Origin: Mucilaginibacter sp. PPCGB 2223
GTDB taxonomy: Bacteria; Bacteroidota; Bacteroidia; Sphingobacteriales; Sphingobacteriaceae
Reading direction: 5' to 3'
Length of the DNA stretch: 64,000 bases
NCBI RefSeq assembly: GCF_001705515.1
Contig: NZ_MDJS01000003.1
Coordinates: forward strand, 496,001-560,000
Numbering within the stretch: the first letter of the stretch is position 1; each line of letters starts with the position of its first letter. The position numbers were made by a program, and so were the translations under genes. This document shows, in pieces, positions 20,801-28,388 of this stretch. The notes below the pieces were generated by a model that was not told where the DNA came from, did no database searches, and worked only from the letters and a program-made list of their open reading frames with translations.

Positions 20801-21392
20801 AGCCAACAAAGCTAAAAACAAGCGTACCGGTACCATCGGGTATGGCAATAGTATAGTTACCGTTAATATCGGTAACAGCGCCCGTTGCCTGCGAACCTTT
20901 CAATCGCACATTTACTCCGGGTAAGCCACCGTTATCATCGGTTACCTGCCCCTTAACGGTAAATACATTAATTGCCGCCTCCGCTTTGGCTATATTCTCG
21001 GCTTCTATGCGTTTAGCCTCGAGGTATTGCGGGTTAACGTTCAGCACTATCCGGTCGCTTATCACACGGTATAAAATCCCTTGTGGGGTAAGCAGCTTGT
21101 CTAATACTTCTTTTAAATCCAAACCTGTGGCGGCAAAGCTTACCTTCTGCTCGGTACGTACAACGCTTTTGCTGTACACAAATTTGATGTTCGCATCTTT
21201 TTCGAGTTTTTTTAAGGTGTTCTCTAAAGTGGAATTAGCCACCGTTAAATTTACCGGTCGCCTCAACACGTCCTGGGCGGCCAGGTTTTTAGCAAAAGAG
21301 ACGCCACTTAATATTAGTGCTATTAACAGCTGACTAAACGTGATTCTCATAATTTTCCACCAGTATTTTGAGGAGAGTAAATAAAAATTCAT
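17805..21392 (-). CDS. STN-containing SusC/RagA TonB-dependent receptor, 1195 aa
   Basis: After a signal segment ending NLAAQ, a secretin/TonB STN domain spans about residues 45-110 (LENTLKKLEKDANIKFVYSKS and LDKLLTPQGILYRVI). A carboxypeptidase-regulatory-like domain follows (KGQVTDDNGGLPGVNV), then the plug (PLYVIDGFPLTT, IEVLKDAAAAAIYGSRASNGV) and the barrel, ending SLIFGINFTF. The STN domain is the part that contacts FecR-type anti-sigma factors, so this receptor should both import ligand and signal. FecR and an ECF sigma lie upstream on the same strand. The ATG at 21350 (MRITFSQLL) is an alternative start; the longer form has an extra 14 charged/aromatic residues before the hydrophobic core. 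Confidence 0.94.
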   Translation of the reverse strand: MNFYLLSSKYWWKIMRITFSQLLIALILSGVSFAKNLAAQDVLRRPVNLTVANSTLENTLKKLEKDANIKFVYSKSVVRTEQKVSFAATGLDLKEVLDKLLTPQGILYRVISDRIVLNVNPQYLEAKRIEAENIAKAEAAINVFTVKGQVTDDNGGLPGVNVRLKGSQATGAVTDINGNYTIAIPDGTGTLVFSFVGYADQEVAVGGRSVVNVRLEPNAKSLNEVVVIGYGTQKASNVTGAVATMKNENLDERAITRVDQALVGQLAGVTVKQTTGVPGKAFSVQVRGSGSISAGNEPLYVIDGFPLTTNSSNVSSGSFSTGNPLDNINPNDIENIEVLKDAAAAAIYGSRASNGVVLITTKRGKTGKPQISFNNYVGYNAAAKHLNMLNGDEWIDRATEIINATYVAKAGAFGATANDDANTRRAKLTLAGVPLSGTQVSAGYMPDPRWSIPGHPGLEYVDWQKAIERNGFMQNSEISAQGGTENVTYFVSGNYANQDGFVMALGYKQYSARANVEINASKKLKFGLNLAPTYSITQDPGVEGKDNIFHQALSMSPVQEDTVGVLANIGKNAQYVWSNTTNSPVGKLMYNVGTTKRYRTLGTVYGEYEIAKGLVFRSSVNLDYTSSSSNSYVPYITTGSQASRTFTGSNNLLSANSGSYSNYTRQTFVNENTLNYSTTIAKNHSLNVLLGQSYNLDRFDQSSLKSSGGYTSAVIQTLNAAAAITGSTTSTQSVLESYFARVQYGFKDKYLLSASIRSDGSSRFGVNNQFGVFPSASVAWRVIQESFMKSVPNISDLKLRFSYGVNGNNNIGDYDLPTLASAGYVFGSTQAAVIGQTPANIYNPDLKWERSQTYDGGLDFGIFNNRITGSIDYYNKLSTQLLLNVQTLEVTGFQSYLTNVGSVRNIGEELEITTRNTVGSFGWNTTFNVSHNTNKILALAPGQTQIIVPNGFNVSDQILRVGQPLNSIYVLKYNGFLTAADIAAHYPTYGPAGAEQPGDPKFEDTNGDGSITEADKQIVGHPNPDYTFGLTNTFRFKGFDLSILVQGQTGGTIYSELARALSRPGQGFTDNEPETFNNRWRSESNTGDGRFGKAYSTYNSPIAATADAVYSTNYIRVRDITLGYNLKRLIKTPVIKNARVYITAENFFGADKYTNGLNPDAANTTVSSNGNYPEAGDYGGLPLAKSLIFGINFTF

Positions 21393-21485
21393 AAATTCGT
21401 TTGTTTTATTTTGCTTAAAAATGAGACAATTAATCCCCTATCGCCTTGTAAAAGGCGTCACTCCGACGGGGCTTGAGTTCTAAAG

Positions 21486-21515
21486 CCGGGAGTGGTGATG
21501 ACACTTCCGGTTTTT
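21486..21515. terminator. Hairpin between fecR and the STN-SusC gene
   Basis: A 9-bp stem (CCGGGAGTG at 21486-21494 with CACTTCCGG at 21502-21510, one G-T wobble on the plus-strand RNA) is followed by five T residues. On the minus strand, where the neighbouring genes lie, the stem is preceded by the A run instead. It may be an attenuator or partial terminator after fecR. A second small hairpin (CGCCTT/AAGGCG, 21442-21457) lies 28 bases further on. Confidence 0.4.
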
Positions 21516-21569
21516 ACTTGATCTTGCTTTTTATCTTTGCATATCTTCTCTGGGTTTAGCGTTTATTTA

Positions 21570-22586
21570 TTAATTGGTTGCGGGTTTATTTCGGTATAGT
21601 ATGATATTGGTATCCTCCATGGTATACGATACATTCAGCGAATTTTCGAGCATATCCAGTATTGCCGGCAAGCTTTGCCCTGTAAAATCAGCTTTAAGCA
21701 AATACTTGCCCAGTTCTTTGTCATCAGTATAAATGTGCATGCCGTATTGTTTATCCAACGTGCCCAAAACGCTCGAAAGCGGTACATTATCAAATGATAT
21801 TGTTGATTTTTGCCATATCCGCATAGCCGACCTCGTTGTTTCACTATCCTTTTTTAGCAAATTGTTTTGTTGCTGATAGGTAACTTTTTGCGCCGGCAAC
21901 AACATAACTTCCGATTCATCGTGATCGGGTATCTTAACCGAAACCTTCCCGGTAACTACCGAAACTTCCGTCGCGGCGTTTTGTACACCTTTAATCCTAA
22001 AGCTTGTGCCCCACACGCGGGTAATAACCCCGCCGCTGTAAATAATAAAAGGGTGTGCATGGTCTTTGGTCACTTCAAAAAAAGCTTCACCGGTCATTTT
22101 TACCTGCCTGTAAGCGCCTGCAAACTTTTTAGGGAAACGCAATTTACTTTGAGGGCTGAGCCAAACTACGCTGCCATCGCTTAATACCTGCTTGTAAATG
22201 CTGTTGGTTAAGTTACTCACCTCCATCTGCTCGGTGGCTGTTGTAAAAACACCGCCAGGGTCTTTCCCGCTTTTGCGAAACAGGTTTGCCCCTGCCCAAA
22301 CCAGCAGCAGCATGGCAGCTATACCGCCCACTGTATATAATAGTTTAAGCGTTCCCCTATTTCTTACGGGTTCTTCATCAATAGTGTCGGTAATTAAAAC
22401 TTTGTTTTTAAAGTTGTGCAGCATCAGCATTTTTAATGCCTCCTGTTCAACCGGGCTCATCGCTTCGAGCGGGTCATCCTGCTGTTCAAAAGCATCATAC
22501 CATTGATAAAGCATAAAGGCTTCTTCGGGCGTGCATCCCCCATCAAGATATTTATGCAATAGCTCAGGTGTTATCCGGTATTTCAT
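21570..22586 (-). CDS. FecR-family anti-sigma factor, 338 aa
   Basis: A cytoplasmic N-terminal anti-sigma region (about residues 1-80, with LHKYLDGGCTPEEAFMLYQWY) is followed by one membrane helix (about 84-104). The periplasmic FecR domain is next (DGSVVWLSPQSKLRFPKKF, GEAFFEVTKDHAHPFIIYSGG, VWGTSFRI). The C-terminal DUF4974-type domain closes the protein (FDNVPLSSVLGTLDKQYGMHI). By family it holds an ECF sigma factor inactive until the STN domain of its SusC partner reports ligand. That SusC follows directly (21392), and the probable sigma partner is at 23614-24195, separated from it by two plus-strand genes. Confidence 0.93.
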   Translation of the reverse strand: MKYRITPELLHKYLDGGCTPEEAFMLYQWYDAFEQQDDPLEAMSPVEQEALKMLMLHNFKNKVLITDTIDEEPVRNRGTLKLLYTVGGIAAMLLLVWAGANLFRKSGKDPGGVFTTATEQMEVSNLTNSIYKQVLSDGSVVWLSPQSKLRFPKKFAGAYRQVKMTGEAFFEVTKDHAHPFIIYSGGVITRVWGTSFRIKGVQNAATEVSVVTGKVSVKIPDHDESEVMLLPAQKVTYQQQNNLLKKDSETTRSAMRIWQKSTISFDNVPLSSVLGTLDKQYGMHIYTDDKELGKYLLKADFTGQSLPAILDMLENSLNVSYTMEDTNIILYRNKPATN

Positions 22587-22689
22587 CTAAGTATTATATA
22601 GTAAGGTTTGATTTAAGGCTTATAATAGTAATGACATACAACCCAGGCATTACCCTAACTCTGATTTAAAATATTTTTTTCAAATAAAT

Positions 22690-22736
22690 TTTGCGCAACC
22701 GATTAATTGCATTTATATTTGCAATCAAACGGTTGC
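22690..22736 (+). promoter_or_regulatory. ArsR-gene promoter with overlapping palindromic operator
   Basis: The -33 element TTTG (22690-22693) and the -7 element TATATTTG (22714-22721) are separated by 20 bases, an exact Bacteroidota housekeeping promoter. A 42-bp imperfect palindrome (22695-22736) overlies it. Outer arms GCAACCG/CGGTTGC are perfect and inner arms ATTGCA/TGCAAT also pair, with its centre inside the -7 box. Binding of a dimeric repressor here would block RNA polymerase. The adjacent ArsR-type gene starts at 22747, so autoregulation is the natural reading. Confidence 0.75.
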
Positions 22737-22746
22737 AAGTTAAGAT

Positions 22747-23052
22747 ATGAGACGAGACATTTTCCAGGCCATTGCCGACCCAACCCGCAGAGCTATTATA
22801 GGTTTACTGGCCCTACAGGCCATGACACCCAATGCCATTGCCGAGCATTTTGACAGTACCCGCCAGGCGATATCAAAACACATACAGATACTGGCCGAGT
22901 GCGATGTGCTAACCCAGCAACAAAGCGGGAGAGAAATTTACTATCACTTTAATGCCAAAAAAATGAAAGAAGTAGACCAGTGGATAGAACAGTTCCGCCA
23001 GATGTGGGACGACCGCTTTAACCAGTTAGATAATTTATTACAAGATCTTTAA
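22747..23052 (+). CDS. ArsR-family winged-helix transcriptional regulator, 101 aa
   Basis: The protein starts MRRDIFQAIADPTRRAIIGLLA and contains the helix-turn-helix NAIAEHFDSTRQAISKHIQIL and a wing ending REIYYHFN, all typical of ArsR proteins. No metal-binding CxC motif is present, so it is unlikely to sense metals. It belongs to the subgroup that accompanies AHSA1/SRPBCC genes. The SRPBCC gene starts 13 bases after its stop, giving a two-gene operon. Its own promoter is covered by a palindrome (22695-22736), which suggests self-repression. Confidence 0.93.
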   Translation: MRRDIFQAIADPTRRAIIGLLALQAMTPNAIAEHFDSTRQAISKHIQILAECDVLTQQQSGREIYYHFNAKKMKEVDQWIEQFRQMWDDRFNQLDNLLQDL

Positions 23053-23065
23053 AAACCAGAACATT

Positions 23066-23542
23066 ATGATCACCATCGAAAAAGATTTGGCAAAAAAACA
23101 ACTGTACATTGTACGCGAATTTAAAGCACCTGTAGAAAAAGTATGGCGCGCCTGGACTGAGGCCGAACTTTTAGACAAATGGTGGGGGCCGCGCCCGTGG
23201 AACGCCGTAACCAAAACCATGAATTTTACCGAAGGTGGCACCTGGCTTTACGCGATGGTAGGCCCAGACGGCGAGCGTACCTCATGCCGTGTTGATTTTA
23301 AAAATATAAAACCCGGCGAAAGCTTTAGCGCAAGCTCGGCCTTTAGCGATGAGGACGGTAATGTATTGGACAGCTTCCCGGTAATGCATTGGGTTAATGT
23401 TTTTAAACCAACCGCAACAGGTTGCGTTGCCGAAATGACCATCAGCTTCAATAAAGAAAGTGACTTGAAAACGATTATCGAAATGGGCTTTGAAGGTGGT
23501 TTTACTATAGGACTGAACCAATTGGAAGAGTTGCTTAGTTAG
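23066..23542 (+). CDS. SRPBCC/AHSA1-family protein, 158 aa
   Basis: The sequence has the START/Bet v1-like fold signature of AHSA1 proteins: REFKAPVEKVWRAWTEAELLDKWWGPR near the start, a beta-rich middle (GGTWLYAMVGPDG) and a final helix (FEGGFTIGLNQLEELL). Such proteins bind small hydrophobic ligands; no enzyme activity is established for most of them. It is co-transcribed with an ArsR-type regulator, a very common pairing, and it probably shares a ligand or stress signal with that regulator. The pair interrupts a sigma/FecR locus on the other strand. Confidence 0.9.
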   Translation: MITIEKDLAKKQLYIVREFKAPVEKVWRAWTEAELLDKWWGPRPWNAVTKTMNFTEGGTWLYAMVGPDGERTSCRVDFKNIKPGESFSASSAFSDEDGNVLDSFPVMHWVNVFKPTATGCVAEMTISFNKESDLKTIIEMGFEGGFTIGLNQLEELLS

Positions 23543-23544
23543 CA

Positions 23545-23611
23545 GTCAATGGTCGATAGACCATAGTCCATACCCAAATCACTATGGACTACGGTCTGTC
23601 AACTATGGACT
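23545..23611. terminator. Long imperfect hairpin between convergent AHSA1 and sigma genes
   Basis: The word TAGTCCATA (23564-23572) and its complement TATGGACTA (23583-23591) form the inner stem around a 10-base loop. Further imperfect pairing extends outwards (GGTCGATAGACC against GGTCTGTCAACTATGG). It ends 2 bases before the sigma gene stop and starts 2 bases after the AHSA1 stop, so it fits a bidirectional terminator built from degenerate short repeats. Confidence 0.55.
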
Positions 23612-23613
23612 AC

Positions 23614-24195
23614 TCACCAGATAAAGAACGCGCTGTTCAGCGTAACGCGCAGGCGTTTAATGGCTTTGGTAAGATGGCTCTCCACCGTTTTTTCAGAGAT
23701 ACCCAGCTCGATCGCGATCTCTTTGTTCGATTTGTTTTCGCGGCGGCTCAGTTCAAAAACCGAACGGCATTTTTCAGGCAGGTCGTTCAGGCCTTTTTCG
23801 ATATTCTGCTGCAGGTCACGGGTGTTGATGGTTTCTTCCGTCGAGTTATCGGTATCGATCTTAAACAACTCCAGGAAATGGCCGTAAGCCTTGCGCCGGG
23901 TCTCCTTAGCGATATAGTTGAACACCAGGTTACGCACGGCAGTGTAAATATATCCCTCGAACGAGGTTTTGATCACGAGTGTTTTACGACCGGCCCACAG
24001 GTTGGTCAGAAACTCCTGCACCAATTCCTCAGATATTTCTTTGCTGCGCACACGTTTGTAGGCGAACGAATAAAGGCTCTTCCAATAACGGTTGTACAGT
24101 TCCTCGAAGGCTTCCATGCTATCGTTCCTCACCAAGCCCAGCAACTCACCATCGGGCAAAAGTTTGAATTCGGTATTAGCATTGCTTAAAGGCAT
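23614..24195 (-). CDS. ECF RNA polymerase sigma factor, FecI-like, 193 aa
   Basis: Region 2 is seen in FEELYNRYWKSLYSFAYKRV and ELVQEFLTNLWAGR, and region 4 in LPEKCRSVFELSRRENKSNKEIAIELGISEKTVESHL cut across about 140-175. This is the size and pattern of the Bacteroidota sigma factors that work with FecR. Its FecR partner is most likely the product of 21570-22586, the next minus-strand gene, and the target is probably the STN-SusC/SusD operon. The usual sigma-fecR adjacency is broken by a plus-strand ArsR/AHSA1 pair. Confidence 0.93.
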   Translation of the reverse strand: MPLSNANTEFKLLPDGELLGLVRNDSMEAFEELYNRYWKSLYSFAYKRVRSKEISEELVQEFLTNLWAGRKTLVIKTSFEGYIYTAVRNLVFNYIAKETRRKAYGHFLELFKIDTDNSTEETINTRDLQQNIEKGLNDLPEKCRSVFELSRRENKSNKEIAIELGISEKTVESHLTKAIKRLRVTLNSAFFIW

Positions 24196-24399
24196 GTACA
24201 GTCAGTTTATCACTCAGTCCAAAACGGTTAATACAAAAGCCAAACGGAGCTTAATGCATTATCCGGTTCTTATTATATAAGTAATACACAGTTGGGGGTA
24301 AAAGGTATTACAATTGGTTTGTAACAAACGTAGTACACTATCAGCATTTAACTGTCATGCACAATCCTGCCCGAATTATGAAGTTCTGAATACCCGATC

Positions 24400-24861
24400 T
24401 TACAGGGTATAGGTGAAGTGGACTACCTTATGCTCTCTGCCACCGCTTGAGCGGTAAAAATCGAGGGCATGCTCATCTTCGGCGTTAGCCTGCACATACA
24501 TGGCCGACATCCCGCTTTTACTGCAATAATCTTTCGTAAAAGCGATCAATTGTTTGCCGATACCCCGGCGCTGGAACTCCGGTTTTACAGCTATATCGTA
24601 GATATACAGTTCTGAAATCTCGCCATTGTACATGGGCGAAATATAGCCCGTTAGCCCACCTGCAAGTTCACCATACACTATCGCGGCAAACGCAACAAAA
24701 ACAGGGTTGGCTAACAGCCTTTGAGTATAGGTTTTGCTTACTTTAATGGGATGCTCCGCCCCGAAAACCTGTTGCAGCAGGATAAAAAGCTGCTGGGTTA
24801 AATCTAAATCGGTTGTGCTTAACTGTTTTATTTCAATTTGACGGGCGAAAGACATGGGCAT
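24400..24861 (-). CDS. GNAT N-acetyltransferase resembling AAC(3)-I, 153 aa
   Basis: The acetyl-CoA binding motif is FQRRGIGKQLIAF. Blocks SELYIYDIAVKPEF, MYVQANAEDEHALDFYRSSG and the terminal KVVHFTY correspond closely to the order and spacing of aminoglycoside 3-N-acetyltransferases of the AAC(3)-I type as I remember them. It may therefore acetylate aminoglycosides. Many chromosomal relatives have unknown substrates, so resistance is only a possibility. It stands downstream of the cytochrome-oxidase-like membrane gene on the same strand with a 12-base gap, which allows co-transcription. Confidence 0.75.
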   Translation of the reverse strand: MPMSFARQIEIKQLSTTDLDLTQQLFILLQQVFGAEHPIKVSKTYTQRLLANPVFVAFAAIVYGELAGGLTGYISPMYNGEISELYIYDIAVKPEFQRRGIGKQLIAFTKDYCSKSGMSAMYVQANAEDEHALDFYRSSGGREHKVVHFTYTL

Positions 24862-24873
24862 TTATGGGTATTA

Positions 24874-25389
24874 TTAATTTGCTTTTTGCTGATTTGACGG
24901 ATCAACACGTAAAACCTTACGAAGTATGCCGATAATAATATTAGCTATAAAAGCTATCTGACTAACAGTAAACAATAATAGGCCTATAATAAATGTAATC
25001 ACCCAGGCATTGTAACGCGATCCCATACTTTGAAACTCACTAAATGCATAATATCTACGCGGTGGTCCGGGAAATTCACGATAGCCAAATACGACGCAGA
25101 AAAATATACCAAGAGAAATCAATGTACCTACGACACATAGTTGACTTAGCCTTATGGATGCTAAATGTTTTTTAAAAACCAGGTTCACCGACCATAAAAA
25201 CAATAAAGCTCCTGATGCAACCCTGCACAAGCTCACATTGGCGATCACAAAATATGTATCGTGCATGTTAATATCGATCACGCTCTGATTTGACGGCACA
25301 AACGAAACCAAAAACAACACCAAAGCCATTATCCCTAACAACTCGTACGGGCGCTTTTTAAGATTAAGAAAGGCAAATAGCTTTGTCAT
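24874..25389 (-). CDS. Small membrane protein resembling the C-terminal third of cytochrome c oxidase subunit I
   Basis: From the ATG at 25389 the protein has 171 residues and about four membrane helices. The string HDTYFVIAN recalls HDTYFVVAH of subunit I, and PPRRYYAFSEF followed by AWVITFIIGLLLF recalls the MPRRYxDYP block and following helix of that protein, in the same order and similar spacing. The two heme-ligand histidines that follow DTYFVVA in the oxidase (HFH) are replaced by NVS, so it cannot bind heme or copper in the usual way. I infer a remnant or repurposed domain; role unknown. A GTG 6 codons upstream is a possible longer start. Confidence 0.6.
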   Translation of the reverse strand: MTKLFAFLNLKKRPYELLGIMALVLFLVSFVPSNQSVIDINMHDTYFVIANVSLCRVASGALLFLWSVNLVFKKHLASIRLSQLCVVGTLISLGIFFCVVFGYREFPGPPRRYYAFSEFQSMGSRYNAWVITFIIGLLLFTVSQIAFIANIIIGILRKVLRVDPSNQQKAN

Positions 25390-25414
25390 TTTGTTCTTGC
25401 TTCTCACTCTTAAC

Positions 25415-28249
25415 CTACTCCTTCTCCAGCATCACCAACCTCACCGGCCCTACCAAACCCGATGGTTTCGGATCCCACTTAATGGCGGTAAACAAACCGT
25501 CTTCTCCACGATTATCGCGCAGGCGCGCCGGGAAATTGGTGTTATAAAATATCCGGTACGGGATGTGGCGCTTATCCATATCGCTGATGCGGTTAGCCAT
25601 CAGGTTTGATACGTTTACCTCGAGCGTATTTACAGGTTTAAGCAGCGTGGCGGGGATATTGTACGAAAAATCCGGACCCAGCAATGTAGCCAGTTTCGCA
25701 CCGTTCAGGTAAACCTCAGCCGTTTCGTAAACCTTACCCAGATCGAGTTTCCAGGCTGCGGCAGTTTCAAGCGGCTTATTAAAAGTAATGCTGTATTTAG
25801 CTGTTCCGCTAAAGCGCTTTACTTCCGGGCCGGGCAATTCTGTCCACGATGTTAAGCTGGTTTGCTTAGCTTCAGCAGGCAGTTCGGGGCCGCCTTCGGT
25901 AAAGGTAACCGTCCACTCGCCTTTTATTTCGGTTACCCTGGTTGTGGGCTTGTAATAAGCATACAAATTGCCTTTTACGGCCGTGGCCGATGTTTGCAAG
26001 ATACAGCTTTCGCCAGGCTGCAGTTGCAGATAAACTTCGGTACCACCTGCCGGTACTTTACGGCTGCGTGCGAGGCCGCTTACTTTAAACATCGGGTCGA
26101 ATAAGATTACAGATGCCGCATTTCCCGACAAGGGAACCCAACCCTCAACACCTTTGTTGCTTTTATTGGCGATGAAATAATAATCGCCGGCTCCGTAATT
26201 ACGGCGCACAAACTGTAGTCCTTTTTCAACCATAGGCTCACGGCGGGTTTTGATGGTTCCGAGCAGTTTATCCAGGTTATCACCCATTAATACTGCTCCT
26301 TTGCCATAAACAGCTTTTTTTACATCGGCAGCGCCTTTTGCAAAATTCAATTTAGCAATCAGATCGGTCAAAGCGGCTTTACCAGTGCCATCCTTATCCA
26401 GGCCGGGTACATCGGCTGGCAAGTTTTTACAGATGATCACTTGCGCTCCGCCTTCGGCCAGCTTCATCAGTTGGCTAAAAGTTGCCAACGGCATGTATTT
26501 ACAACCCGGCACTACAATGGCCTTGTAACTGCCGCCACCAGTTGTTTTGATACTGTTGCCATTCAGCACGCTTGCCTGTATTTGCTTATCGGATATATAA
26601 TCGAAACTATAACCTCTGTCCAGCAGGTTTTGCGCGTTATCCTCAAACAAACTCCCCGTAAACTCGGGATGCATGCCATCGTAATGTTTTAACAGGTTAC
26701 GGCCGGGCTCCATAAAGCTGTCGAATATGGGGTAGTATAGTAATACATCATTATCAGCGCGGCCGCTTTGCAAAAACGACTGGCAGCGGGCGATGTATTC
26801 GTTAAGCGTATGGAGATCATGCCATTGCGGATTGCTGGGCACAAAATGTACTGCCGCGTAAAACAGCCATCCCGGCCAGGGTGCGGATGGAGGCGAATAA
26901 CTGATGCCATGGTAAAACACATGGTTAACGCCACCTAACAACAGTTTATCAATAGCCAGTTTTACATCGCCTAACGATGAAGTAAAATGCTCGTTGAGCC
27001 AGGTGGCCGATTCGGAAGAAGCGAGTTTTTTACCACTTACATGTGCTGCTGAAGTGGCAAACCTGTAGCGTAGCGGCTCGTTACCTTCTGTTTCGGGGAT
27101 GTCGATAGCACTGTACAGATCGAGGATATTTGCGGGCGAACCGTGCGACTGGTTACGGATCAGCGCGCTACGGCCATTGGCCCAGGCATGCCACGGTGAG
27201 GTGAAGTTATCCAGCACCAGGTCTGAAATAGTTTCGCGGTAATCGCACAAAACGCGGGCGTTGTTCTTGTTTTCTTTGCTGAACAAGGCAGGCAACTGCG
27301 TAAGCAGATCATAGCCACGGCGTTTTTTAAACTCATCAAAAAAATTTGGCGTAAAGTTGGCCTGACCCCGGGCATCGTCCACCTCGTACGAATCGTTAAA
27401 AAATGCCCGGATATCTCCAACATCCTTGCTCTTAAAAGCCTGGTCAAACCTGTCGAGATAAACCTTCAATGCATCCTGCGAAAAATGATCGATTACAAAA
27501 CCCTCACCTCCCGGTGCTGCTCGTTCGACCATTTTGCCATGCAACCCCATAAAAATGGCGCATAGGGTCCAATCGGGTCCGGCCGGGGCCTTCCAGTTTA
27601 ACTTGCTGGTTTTGGGGTCAACCTTATCTGTCAGGTTTAAAATTTCACCGTTAGGGCCGTAAGCCATCAGCACCTGTAGAGGCAGAGCCATCTGGAAGCG
27701 AACCTGATCGAGCGCAAGGGCCTGCAGGTTTTTATTTGACGCGATGGGCAGAACCAGGGCATTGATAGGTGGCGCCTTGCCCTCCGCGCTCACCATTGGC
27801 TGCTGTATATAGCGGACTACATCTTTCAGGCTATCGTTACCTTTTACATCATAGTTTTCGAGCACCATGTTTTTGGCAGCGTTATCCACATCTATCCATG
27901 GGCCGCCAAAGGGCCAGCCGGTAGCATTGGCCATATCAATGCCCATATCCAGGCGTTTAGCCTCGTGCAGGGTATGGGTAAGCATATCCACCCATTGCGG
28001 CGACAGGTATTGAATAAATTTATCCTCCTGGCCCTTTACGCCATAAATAGGTGTGATCTCCAGCCCGCCAATACCAGCTTTGCTATAAGTTTCGAGATTG
28101 GTGGTCAGGTCGGGCTTATTTACCGCACTGCCTTGCCACCACCAACGCGCCCAGGGCTTGGCCTGTTTGGTAATGGCCGGCCAGTTGATCTGCGAAAAAC
28201 TGTGCAGGCAGGTTAACAAAAATATAACGATAAGGTAAATTTTGCGCAT
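25415..28249 (-). CDS. GH106 family alpha-L-rhamnosidase, 944 aa
   Basis: A signal peptide ending SFSQ precedes INWPAITKQAKPWARWWWQGSAV, the opening of GH106 enzymes. A TIM-barrel region follows with GGLEITPIYGVKGQED and MGIDMANATGWPFGGP. A carbohydrate-binding galactose-binding-like domain closes the protein (about 790-930: WKLDLGKVYETAEVYLNGAKLATLLGPDF cut across). GH106 removes alpha-L-rhamnose from rhamnogalacturonan and related glycans. It would act on the same pectic material as the island at 35878-45271, about 8 kb away. Length is within the family range. The two genes following on the same strand (24874-25389, 24400-24861) are close enough to be co-transcribed. Confidence 0.88.
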   Translation of the reverse strand: MRKIYLIVIFLLTCLHSFSQINWPAITKQAKPWARWWWQGSAVNKPDLTTNLETYSKAGIGGLEITPIYGVKGQEDKFIQYLSPQWVDMLTHTLHEAKRLDMGIDMANATGWPFGGPWIDVDNAAKNMVLENYDVKGNDSLKDVVRYIQQPMVSAEGKAPPINALVLPIASNKNLQALALDQVRFQMALPLQVLMAYGPNGEILNLTDKVDPKTSKLNWKAPAGPDWTLCAIFMGLHGKMVERAAPGGEGFVIDHFSQDALKVYLDRFDQAFKSKDVGDIRAFFNDSYEVDDARGQANFTPNFFDEFKKRRGYDLLTQLPALFSKENKNNARVLCDYRETISDLVLDNFTSPWHAWANGRSALIRNQSHGSPANILDLYSAIDIPETEGNEPLRYRFATSAAHVSGKKLASSESATWLNEHFTSSLGDVKLAIDKLLLGGVNHVFYHGISYSPPSAPWPGWLFYAAVHFVPSNPQWHDLHTLNEYIARCQSFLQSGRADNDVLLYYPIFDSFMEPGRNLLKHYDGMHPEFTGSLFEDNAQNLLDRGYSFDYISDKQIQASVLNGNSIKTTGGGSYKAIVVPGCKYMPLATFSQLMKLAEGGAQVIICKNLPADVPGLDKDGTGKAALTDLIAKLNFAKGAADVKKAVYGKGAVLMGDNLDKLLGTIKTRREPMVEKGLQFVRRNYGAGDYYFIANKSNKGVEGWVPLSGNAASVILFDPMFKVSGLARSRKVPAGGTEVYLQLQPGESCILQTSATAVKGNLYAYYKPTTRVTEIKGEWTVTFTEGGPELPAEAKQTSLTSWTELPGPEVKRFSGTAKYSITFNKPLETAAAWKLDLGKVYETAEVYLNGAKLATLLGPDFSYNIPATLLKPVNTLEVNVSNLMANRISDMDKRHIPYRIFYNTNFPARLRDNRGEDGLFTAIKWDPKPSGLVGPVRLVMLEKE

Positions 28250-28388
28250 CAGGAGTTAAGGTTTATAGGTTAAATATAAGCAATTAAATTGACCCGAACA
28301 TGCTGTACGATCAGATTGAGTATTTTTTGATCTTTTAAAAACCGGCAGTCACATTAACTGTTGGTTAAATACAGATAAGGTAAATAAA

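Noticed and set aside
23584..24189. 201-codon plus-strand open frame over the ECF sigma gene
   Set aside because: It is antisense to regions 2 and 4 of the sigma factor and begins inside the hairpin repeat; no recognisable protein.
24400..24861. Firm annotation as an aminoglycoside-resistance gene
   Set aside because: Motif likeness in a GNAT protein does not fix the substrate, and no resistance or mobile context is present.
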